From: Branchiostoma floridae
Taxonomy: Eukaryota > Chordata > Leptocardii > Amphioxiformes > Branchiostomatidae
Assembly: GCF_000003815.2 (NCBI RefSeq)
Contig: NC_049980.1
Location: 8,509,770 to 8,573,769, forward strand
DNA: 64,000 bases
Direction of reading: 5' to 3'
The translations under genes were made by a program, and so were the position numbers. Positions 44,901 through 56,900 of this stretch are shown one piece after another; the stretch's first letter is position 1; every line of letters starts with the position of its first letter. The notes under the pieces were generated by a model. It saw only the letters and a program-made list of their open reading frames with translations. It searched no databases and was not told the origin of the DNA.

Positions 44901-47900
44901 AGGGTCTGGCTAGATTTTGACGTTTTTTACGAGCATTTTCTTTTAAACGTTTTTATCAGGCTTTCTATTTTGTCAGGTGTTGTTTCTGACCATCATAAAA
45001 ATGCCTTAAAAATTGTCAAAAAACAATCAAAACCTAACCTCTGCTTGGAGTGTAAGTGCAACAGGTCCTTGAAGCCTTTTTGTAGGTGTTTAAAATGTTA
45101 TTGATTAAGGGCTAGCGATAATTGGCATTGTTGCTTTTTCTGAGAAACCTGTCAAACATGTTGTTCTGGGTCCATGGAATTGGAGGTTGCAAGTGGTCTG
45201 CTAAAAGAATGGGGAATGCATGGTGAATAGGGCTGGGTACCGGTACAGAAAATTCAGGTCCAGGTCCGGTTCAGGTCCAAAGGATCAGGTCCAGGTCCGG
45301 ACCTGAACCTGGACCTGATTCAGTATGACTCATACCAATGGTCCATTTCACTAGACAGAAATCTGTCTGGTGGAGTATTAGACTTAAACTGGCGTTTTAA
45401 AATACTACAACGCTAACTGCACCTGTACGATTGACTGTAAACCTTGGTAGAAATTACTATAAACTCTACTCTACTTCACTCTTGTCATTTTCTTCCAACT
45501 GCAAGCGCCAAAACGTGTGAATGCCTGATAAAATGATATGTTAATTTTCTAATCGGTCCAACATCCGGTCCACCTATTTTTTTCAGGTCCGGTTTTTCTG
45601 GACTGGTCCAATAAGAAAAACCGGTTTTGTACCGGTACGCTGTACCGATACCCAGCCCTAATGGTGAATTGTGAAAATCCTAAGCTCAAACCAAGTCAAG
45701 TGTTGCGGTTTTGTCTAACCTGTGTAAGTGTGTTAGTCATATATGTTACAAGTGATTGTCTAGTAGTACTGTACGTAGACGGTAGAACTGGCAGGTGTCT
45801 ACGCCACATTTTGTGATGGCCACAAAAGATGCGGTCGCCGGATGTAGCCTTTCTTAGAAATACAGCCGTCGTGCCGGAGGATTGAGTTATGGGTATTGAT
45901 GTATAATGATGTTAGAGACCCTGATTGGATTCCAGTAGAGCCCAATTGTCTGTTGGATTGGGTCCAAATTGCTGATTGAGTGACAGATAGAATCTGTAGC
46001 ATATGGGTAGTGTTTGGCAACTCATGTACATATGTACTGTATCAATCTTACCAAGGTTGACATTGACAAAGCTTGAATGGCATAAACATAAAAGTTTCTA
46101 TGGCTGAGCTTGATCACTTTTTGTATGGACCAAATATGACATTATTCGCCTAAGGCCACAGATGTGACTGCCTGGATACGGTTTGTGTATGGAGTCACAA
46201 CATCGCGTGTTGTCAAAATAGTTGGATTAGATCCTGACCTTGTGTTGTTGATCTTTCTGGGTGTTTGGATGCCGTCCAGGACGTCAAGGTCACCCCGTCA
46301 AGGTCACCCCCGCTGTCTCTTTTAGAGTCAACTGTCATTAGCTGATTCATGCTTCTTTTCAAAATGACAGTTGTGTCCGAACACTTATCTCCGAGCAGAT
46401 GTGGAAAGGCAAAATTGTATTTTCAAGCTCATGGTTCCACAGAGGACCCTTCTAGAAGGGTCCCATGCAATGTACTATATGATGTAGAACCGAGAACGTT
46501 AAAAGTGCTATGATTTTGCCTTGCTACATCTCCTTGGACTAGGAGTTTATTCCACATGCTGGCGATACAGTTTTCCCACCAGACAAGTTTATGCAACCCT
46601 GGTTATTTTGTTTTTACAACACGTAGGGAAATACCTCGTAAGAATTATATTGCTTTCCCTTTTCTAAAGTGATTTTCCTACGTGCCGGATGTGCCGTCAG
46701 CATTGACTGAGTAGGTAAATGCAATTAAAGTAGGCTTTATGGTAAATGTTGGCACAGGTGCTTTTAGATTATGAAGAACTTGTGTGTATTGGTATATACC
46801 AGCTAGAGTTCATGGGCCCCTCTGTGAATACATAATGCGCACAGATCAAGTTGCACAGTGATTTATGTCCGGATGTGCATCTGTCTGATGTAGGGTTAAA
46901 AGGTAATCCATAGCTCACATTATGAATTTGAAAAATGGTCTGTTTGGCATGATAAGTATGTATTATACATGACACTTATAAGTAATACCATTGTATGTAT
47001 GTCCTTTGTACAAACAAGGAAAGAGTATGAAAAACAAAGCTTTATTGTAAATCATTACCAGATATCTCTGTGAGAAATATAGGCAATAGGAAATATAGGC
47101 AATTTCTCAATTTTGTTACAGTAAGAGGTTGAAGAAAACTACCTAACAAGAAGCATGTGTAACCAGTATGCAATTATTAGATTGTACAAGCAATAGAAGA
47201 AAGAAAAGAATGTGTTACATGTACTTACAAATATCTAAACTACAGAAAACTATTTTAAAAGCAGGTTGATGAGGTTTTACCCTAGATTTCTCGATGTTAA
47301 ATGCGCAGCTGTTCTGTATTGTAGTTACTTGCTTGGGTCAGTCCAGAGAAGTGTAACACCCTTCAAATCTGCCTGCAGCCTGTCCGTCAACAGGGAACTT
47401 TGGCCCGACCACCTTGTTTCTATGTATGGGCTGTGACGTCCACAGACACCCAGTCCACACCCAGGAATGTTGGGTGCCCACTCAGAAGGTCACGTGACCA
47501 TTACTAGACAGTAACAGTTGCCAGCACATGGTTCAACAGTGTACTTCCTGTCCCTGGAGTAGTCCGGCACAAGTTTTGATAATCCGAATAACCAGTGTCA
47601 ACTCAGTAAACCGGTTTCCACTGGGACGGCCGAGCGTCCGTGCCTGGAGTATTTCATGAAGGGCAAACAAGTAAGCTTCATAAGTTCATATTTTACTTGT
47701 AGTAATCCGTAGACAGTTAGTATAATATCTGTCAGTATTACTACTAACATTACTGGCCATAGTATTGGATACCCAACTTTGACATTGGGAAGGGTGGAAG
47801 TGACTCACGAAGAAGGGTTGAGCCATACACAAATCTGACTATGGTCTGAATAATGACTTGTGAAAGTTCTGATGATCGCATGGTTCATATCATAGTGAAG

Positions 47901-50900
47901 CCTGCCTTCATGAACAGTCTCGTCTGTCAACATGTTGGTGTAAATAGACTTATAGGGCCTGTGTGTTTCCTAAGAATTTGTTTACTTTACTGCATTCATT
48001 TGATACTTTTGTACATTTTACATCAAGAAAAATATACAACAGAAAGTTTTCAGTGTGGCTTATTCCTGTGCGATAAATGATTGTTACAGATTAGTTTTAG
48101 GGAAAATGATATCAGAAAACTGCTTTCTACACAATGTCAAAGACTTAACTGTGTTTGACATAGCACATGTATGTGACCTTGTTATTATCTTCACTACAGA
48201 AGGATAAGAAAATTGTATTACCTAATGATAATAATGTCAGAAAGCTTGGTCATACTCAGAAGTAGTAATATGTGTGTGCAGAAAAATCATTGTCATCACA
48301 CCAAAGAGGGGTTAATTCTGGAGCTATGTGCAGAATGTGCCAATATAAACCATTCTGCATGGGCCTGGAGCCAGTACAAATGCTTGCCAATGTTTCTTTA
48401 TACTAAGCCTGCAACAGTCTGGGTAGTTGCCAGGCAGGCCTTCCAAATGGTCCCAGAGACAGCCTGATTTAGGGTAAACACTGTAGCCAGGTCAAAATAC
48501 AACATTGGCATATTCGACAGATGTGTGATACAACAGTTGTCTTCTTCCAAAATGCTTTGATTAAAAGGCTAAGTGGCTTTTCCCTAAAATATATTAATAC
48601 ACATGATGTTTTTAGTGTGTGTTATATTCTAGTTTGTCTTGAGTTCTGAGAATTCTAGGATGTTAGTTTGAAAGTGTGCACAGTGTCTACCTGTGTCAGC
48701 TGTCACCTGCTATTGGTCACTTAGGCCCCGTTCATGATACAAAAAATGAAACGGTTCTATCGGTTACTATCGGTTAGGCCAGCTGAAACGGATAAGTTTT
48801 GTCATCATGGACGGTCCGAAACGGATCTGAAGCGATAGGAAACGGTTTGTTCGGAACCTCCTCGCGAGGTAGTATTGAAACGGTTTCTTCCTTATCCGGA
48901 ATTGCAAATTTGTATCATGAACGCAAATGCGGCGCGATCCGTTTTACATCCGGGCATGTGTGTTCATATTTGGTGGCGCCACGGGGGAAAAGTACAATTT
49001 TTAATCTGTCATCATGTCCTGTTCATATATCTGCCTACGTTGGCCAATTTATTTACCACTCATTGCAAAAACGAGATACATGCTTTATGATACTCACTAG
49101 ATTGTTTATACTGTTATATTATATTACATTAGTTGTTAGTTATTTGTATTAGTAAATAGTGGTTCACGTTACCAGACATTGTAACTGTTACAATTGTTGC
49201 GCAATAAAGTTATTCATTCGGGTGTTTCGGCCGTGTTTTCAATCGTAAAATTCGTTTTTATTATCGGGCCGCCTCCTAGTCGAGCAAGGAGCCAGCAGTC
49301 CTGATATCGCAAGGGGAATGTGTCAGGAGATCCAGTGGAAATGTCATAGCATGGCATATATCGAGACCACAATGTTTTCAGAGGCATTTTCAAGGTCATA
49401 ACAGAACCCAGCTTCGAATACAGTAAGACATTGGTTCAATTTCGATCAAAGACTAATACTCTGACACAGAAGTATAAGTTTGGGCAAGATCACAACAACC
49501 TCAGGGGTCAGAGGTCGCATTACCCAAGGAGGTTGCATTACCATGCCTTTTCAAGGAACTGAAACGGTTTGCAAGTTTGCATCGTGAACGCAAAATGCAA
49601 ACCGTTTCCTGTCGTTTGCTGTCGGATTTCCAGGCCTAACCGATAGAACCGTTTCATTTTTTGCATCATGAACGGGGCCTTAGTCTTTAATTTTCTTCAT
49701 TCATCAGTTCTAAAAAAACTAGGGTTCTACTTTGTCATTATGCGTCTGCGGACAGGGCAAATTAATTTAACCTATAGGCCAATGCAAGAATCCCAAATAG
49801 AGTAATGTTTGATATTCAGGGTGCTTGGAATGGACAAATATGTTGATTTATGAAGTTGATTAATGATGGACTTAGGACCTCTTGGTAATTTTTTAGTCAC
49901 ATCCCCTGTAGTTATGTGTATTAGTGGGAGTGCCATACAAATGTAAATGGGTTAGCATGCCTGTGGCTATGACACCCTCCCATCCTGTCCTAGTACAGAG
50001 TACACTACCGGTATAAAGTATATCTCGAGAACTGAAGCAACTTAACAGACACACAAGCAAATTTTATTGATAAAAAAACTCTTTTACACTTTGCATGTTT
50101 TCTTCTTGTCTTCTTAGTCATACTTGTACTTTTTGTATAATATTCTCATTATAAAATCAGGATTACACAAATTCAGTGTAGAACTTAGTGACACTTTCAA
50201 TGTACCACAGTGCAGTGAGATTATGACCACTTCAGGGTGCAAAATGTTCACCTTGCACTTCTAGCACTTGTGATATAACATTTTTTTATTTTCGCCCATG
50301 TGTGTCAAAGCCGTACATGTATCAACTCTTACTTGAATTTATGGTGAGTTACTTTCTTTTGTGTTGAAACAAAGCTTAAACTTTACAACAACTCTTACTC
50401 TGAATTGAACAAATGTGTTCAGGCTAGTATGAAAATGTGATCAAAGTTGAGGCTTTGGCTTCAAGTAAGAACAAGAAGCTACATGTAGGTTAGCTATTGC
50501 AAGTAATCCTAGTGAAATTGTTGGTAAAGGAGAAAAGGTATCTCTAGGCTACTAGTCTGGGACCTCTTTTCCACATGTATTGTGGGAGGGGCAAGTTGAT
50601 GTCATCAAAAAGGGGAAGTCATAAACCAATATTTGCTTTCCCGCCCACTAGATTAAGTCTGCTTTTTCATGAAGATCTTACCTAGCAGCTTATATACTGT
50701 AAATGCATTTAAGTTCGCGGGGATTTAAATTCGTGGTAGCAGTAAAAAAATCTGTTTGCTGTGGTTTTAAGTTTGTGGTAGCGCCATGCACTGTAGTCTC
50801 TTACTGCCATGGAAAACATGTTCGCATTGGTTTAAGTTCGCGGTAAATTTGCAACGTGAAAACCGCAAACATAAAGCCACTGAATATTTTTGCATTTACA

Positions 50901-53900
50901 GTGAACTCCTGTTTTACAATCGTAGTGACTGACAAACATGTGATAATCTTGTGTGTGAAGTTTCTATTGCATCATGACACATTTATAGAAACAGAAAGCA
51001 GAGAAACCTGAAACTGAGTGGGCTGTGAACTCAGGGTGAGGGTGGGACCTGAAACTGTTAGTGATATCAGCTGGTAGAAATGTGAGGGCGCGTTATAGTG
51101 GCCCTTCCCAGACTGGGTTACTACATGGGAAATTGGATCAATGGAACTATTCTGAGAAGGAATGACATTGATACAAAGCCCAGCTTGTAAATGTAGGGTG
51201 AGCGGTGAAATATTTCAGTTCTATGAATATGTATTGAAAAGTGCATAAAGTAAGTCTAATGTACTTTGGAATGGGAAAATATTGTAAAGAGGAAAAGTGT
51301 AATTGCATCATCCAGTCTGTTGTATAACTGACAATCATTTTAGTTTTATGTAATAGCTTTATATATGTTTAGTAAAAGGCAGTCAGGAAAACAAAGTCTA
51401 GTGTTAGTTCTTTAAAAGGACAAGGATGATAGTTTAGCTTTGTGTACTAGTTATATAATAGACTTAGTGAAAGTGCAGTCATGAAAATGTATGATTTTAA
51501 AAGTATGATTTTACTTATGTAAACGTTATGTAAGGAGAACAACAGTATTGCTCATTTCCTATGTCTTACTGTTTGTTGTGTAGCTGTTACCAGCTTTACC
51601 AAACTCCAACTGTGTTGAACTGATTTACCAACAAAAATATTTACGAATGTTACCAGCTGTGCTTGAATATTGAATAATAGAACGGCGGCTATTTAGCTGA
51701 AACGATTTCAAGGAAATAAGGAAGCACTCCCAAGAATATAGACTACAGCCATTATATATGTGACCTTCCTTGACCACAATTGAATGACACAATTGAGAAG
51801 TTTTGAGTTTCTATGCCTATTGTTTACTGAGTTGATACATGTAGTATTGACATACAGAGTAGCTTGCAATGCAAATGGTATCTTAAAATACATACTAGTG
51901 AAAGCTAGTCACAAGAAGAAAGCCCAAGATAGCTTTTGAAAAGTGGTGGAGGACAAGTTACCATATTACTATGTATACTTTGTACATTCCAGAGCAGTTT
52001 TTTAGTCTTTTCAAATTTAATTTTCAAGTCATTTTTACACACAGTCTCATTGCATATCCACCTTTATTAAGCAAAGATGAGACGTCGTTGGATGGTGAGA
52101 ACTCATTGAAAATCTGAGCGCTGCACGTGCCATTATTTCAAATTTGCGGAATCCCGAATGCTTCCGGAGATGTCGTCACTTGTTAGAATAAGGTTTCGAT
52201 TTGCGAACGGACGAATCAGATTCAATTCGCTCGGTGACCCCATGCATTCGAAAATCTCCGAAAAGTACTCACGGGGAACCGTTAGTGGCTTGATCCTGTG
52301 CTGATTTATTGAAGGATGTAATAAATCAAAGGGGTCCGTTTGCGGCGTGTTTGTGCGTCGTTTTAAACAATCAGTGCAAAACAATGATACAAATGTGCTA
52401 GTATGTTGAAGTAAATGTCAATATCGTACGGATTGTCTCATCCAGAACATTTTTAATTTATGCTCTAAAAACTGCTCTGAGCGCCTTTATATGATTGTGA
52501 CTGGCTAGTTCCAAGTAAACAAGCCCAGTTGACCCATCCGGGGTAAAAAGGAAGCTGTTCCAAGAAAAGCGGCTCCAGTGGTTTGTTTTAATCATGAGCC
52601 AACTGATCCTAGTAGCCTTACTTTCTGGACTTTTATGATTTATAATAAATAACAAGGCCAGTTTAAATAATTGTGTTCAGTGTACAGTATAAAGCTATGA
52701 AAGACAAATGCAAAAAGAAATTCCATTTCACTGTTGGATGCGAGAGGATGAGTGTTACTGCTTCAACTGACAACCAGGCCAACTGACCTATTCAAACTAG
52801 GGAGGAAGCAGTTCTCGGAAAAGCTACACGTGTTACATAGCCATTTCGAATCAATATTATCAGGTAACCGAACCTTATCCACATTTTCATGGCTCGTGTA
52901 AGGATTCATTGCAGCCTAAGCCTCACTATCTAATAGTTTAACAGTGGTCATAACAGGTCCGTGTTTTTATTACCTCTTGCTGCAGGCAACACGTTACAAG
53001 GAAAGCATCTTCAACTTCCACCCAACAGAGGACCCGCTTAAGAGTGAGCTGTTGACGGGGAAGTTCACAGTCCTGGTAAGTATTAACTCTTTAGAGTATA
53101 GATTACAATGGCTAGTAGTTTTGTTGGTTGGGATTTATATATGGTATGTGTGATAACATCTGGTGCAATGGCCGAGTGTTCGCCTTGCATTTGGTAGGTT
53201 GTGCGTTTGATCCCCGGCCGAGTCATACCAAAGACTTCAGAAATTGTACATGCTGCTTTTTCTGCTTAGCACTCAGCATTCGGGAATCAAATAGCATGAA
53301 AGTTGAACACACACCACTACCAGTGGACTAGCCCCCTGCTGTAATGATTGCACAAAGTTGTGTGGCCCAGGGCTACTGAAAGGGATTGCCGCGGCACGGG
53401 AAGGACTTTGACTTTTTTTGGATGTAAGATAACATGGTTTATGTACTGTGTGACAAGGCTGAAACCAACAGTTTTTACACAAACTCAATACTATGTCTGT
53501 TAGTATCATGACTTGATTTAAGCTAAATCGACTGTATTTTCTGATCGGTAAAGCCATTTTGATGTGATTATAGGAATTACATCCTCGATAAACCTTCAAA
53601 CTGATGCAAGCTTACTAACAAGAAAAGTTTGGCCACAAAAATTTGCCTCTATGTGTAAGTGGTCAAGGTAAATTGAACAAATAACAAAACAGTGTTGTGT
53701 ACCAAACAACTATAGATTCTTCTCTTTTGTTCTTTTAGTTATACATATCCTTCTTTGACTTTTGAATTGGCTTTGTCATCGTATGACGAAAGTTTTTTTT
53801 CTTCTAATTTTTTGTGTGCACCTTATGGCATGTTGTGCACGATTTATGGTTGAAAACCTTGGGGGGACCGCCAAAAGTTAATGCGCACACAGATGCCATC

Positions 53901-56900
53901 CATACATGTATAACTATAATCGATTCAATAGATCTATGGCTCAAGTATTGGAGCTGAACATCACTTTTTCTCCGTAATTTTATCAATCTAAATTCACAGT
54001 GTATGTAGTATAACCCAATGGCCCATTTTATTATAGTGTTTGCTTGTACATGTACCATTACCACAATAATGAAATGGTGTTCAGTAAAGTGCAACCTGTT
54101 AGTTTTTTTATCATATTGAAACACAGAACATTGATTTTTATGGATAACACTCCCATTAGACTTCAATTTGGACATATTAATTGTGTGATGATATAATTGT
54201 GTGATGAACAAATTTATCTCCATTTTCCAATCAGAGATTTTGTTTTATTATTTCATTTCTTTATGGCACTTACAACGTAATCTCGCATTTTGAGGTAGTT
54301 TAACAAAAGGGTTAAGGAACTTTTTGATGTGTGGCAACTTGTTAATGGATTATGAGCATTGCTGTCTATCATTGGCCTTCTGTCAAAAGGGGCAAGATTT
54401 CATTTTTCTGAACGTAGGCCAAAATAAATGCATCTGGATTTCATCTGTAAGGTGCCGTTCATGATGCAGAAATGAAAACATTAATTTGGCTTGACACAAA
54501 TTGTTTTCATGATGCAGACTTGCACCCACACTCAAATTAAAGAGAAAAAAAATCCATTCCTTGAAAGAGGGTACAGTAATGCTAGATCTTAATATAAGTT
54601 GGTGGCCATAACAAGAGAAAATACATCCCATTGATTGACAGCTAAAAAGTTTTACTTTCCTGTGCGGCACTGCAAATTGTGACCTTACCACGTACCTGGA
54701 TGTAAGCCATAGCAAATCTACTTTTGAATGACATTTCGACAAATCTATCAAATAGGGCCATATGATGTATGAAACCCCTAAAGGTGGGTCAGAGAAATCT
54801 GGCTTAAGTCTGTTTTGAATTGTTCATGCTTACAAATAAATGTGACTTGGCTTACCAAAATGTATTTAGCTGTTCTTGATTTTTGAATTATTAATGGGAA
54901 TATTTATGGCTGTATTGCAGATAGAGGATGGTGCTATAGATGAAACATTGCGCAGCACCTACACATGTACTTCTGTTGCAATAGTAGTAACACAATGGAA
55001 CTATAGATTGCAAGTTTGTTGAGTTCATCATGTAGAAGTGCCCTGATAAATGTGATCTTGAAAATGCCACAAACATTTGATTTAGATTTACAGTAATAAT
55101 ACTAATATCCTCATGGTTGGACAAGTTTTCTAAAATTCACTTGTCCTATAGGGAAAAATTTCCTTGCCCGAACCAACTTCTCACTTTTGAATAACATTTC
55201 TTGAATAACATTTCTATATATTTTCACTTCCAGCAATAGAATTTTGTTATTTGCTCTATTTTTCTGTGTTGGCCAGTGCTTAATGCCATGACTGATGACT
55301 GAAATAACAGTACATGAAATCTCAGTCATGGAAAAAAAAAAGATGCTTGATTTGCACTTCCACTTGCCCAGGATAATCGGGCTAGTGGACTTGTCCAACC
55401 CTGATCATGCACAAAGGAACCCAGTACAGTTCTTTAAGACTTAATGGTGGCTGTAACGCACGCTCTTCCCTCACAGCCCACCCGAGACTACCACGGGGCG
55501 GCCATCGCTCTGTTCACGGCCAAACTCCACGACCCCAGCAAGAGCACTCATCAGCTGACTCTCAAGGGTGTCATCTACCAGTTGGACCAAGCACTTGAAA
55601 AGTAAGATATTTTTTATCTATCAAAAAAATGGGCCATAATTATGATTATGAAAACTTTGGGGTACATATACATGTAAGTAGACTTGTCCAAAATTTAGGG
55701 GATAAGACTTAATAAGATATCCCTTATTGAACAATGATAAAGCCATGCTTTATGTATATTTCAGGGCTATCTCCAGCTTTAAGTTGTCTCTGTGCCCCTC
55801 ATTGTTGGGAGCCCATGCTGTTACTTTTCATTGTTAGGTCTGTCATTTGAAGCATACATAAATACATTCTCTTTCTCTCAAAATTATTTGTTAAAATATA
55901 TCTTGACCCTTTTGGCCCATCATTGTCTTCTGCACTTCATTGTCTTTTGCTCTGTGTTTCATTACATGTCCAGGTATCATAAATGCTCTAGTGAAGAGCA
56001 AAGGCTACATACAAGACAGAAAAATATTTGTTAAGTTAAGATCTTGACCCTTTTGGCCCATCATTGTTGCTCTTTAAGGGTTTTACCATAACTGTAGTAA
56101 GCACAGGATATATGAGAATTCTTTTGCACAACCAAAATTTGACTTACTTGCTGACGTTTCGATGTCTGTCAGACATCTTCCTCAGAGCTTCTAATTGGAG
56201 TTCTGCTTCTCGTCGCTATATGTAGCCGATGTAGGTGGCGCTTTTGCGGCGAGAAGAACACTATCCCAAACGTGGCTCAGCAGTGTAGTAAGCACAACAT
56301 ATTGATTGACACCTTGCCTCCCCCGCAGCCGTCAGACCCAGCGGAATGGGCTCATCTTCGTGTATGACATGACAGACTCTGCCTACAGTAACTTTGACTA
56401 CGACCTCAGCAGGAAGATCCTCAATCTGCTCAAGGTAAGCTAATAGTAATATGTACTGTTCAGTGCTCGAAATACTTTGTCAGCCAGGTTGCCCAGGTGG
56501 CAACCTTAGTCAAAAGCCAGGTTGCACCATCAACATTTGACGTTGCCCCACTTCCAAGTTATTACTTTCTTACTTCCAAGTTGTTACTTATCCATTATCT
56601 TTTCTTCTACTTACACATAACTACTTTTATTTTATCTTATCAAGAATTATGCATGTGTATAAGCTTTTGCATATGCTTATGTAGGGAAAGGCTGTGTTTC
56701 AACTGCAAAATGTCAGGTTGCACACTGCACTACCTGGGTTAAGAATGAAGTTGTGCCAAACAAAATGTGGTTGCCTTTGCAAGTGGGCATTTCAAGCACT
56801 GCTATATTATAACATCTATTAACATTTGCCAACCTGATCACATGTGTCTGCCACCCTGAAAAATGTATCTAAAGAGATTTCCTATGCAACATTCCTTATA

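Larger units (their letters stand above)
44717..52985. other. PTPN9 intron 2 (8.3 kb)
   Basis: Holds MITEs at 44889-45048, 45229-45660 and 50695-50904, a possible MITE relic at 46386-46555, the Harbinger-like element 48724-49679 and the repeat 52000-52460. A GC-richer patch at about 47330-47680 may include an alternative first exon. The remaining sequence shows no conserved gene. Confidence 0.5.

Noticed and set aside
53157-53230. tRNA gene
   Set aside because: A and B boxes are present but there is no pairing acceptor stem, and a SINE body and tail follow.
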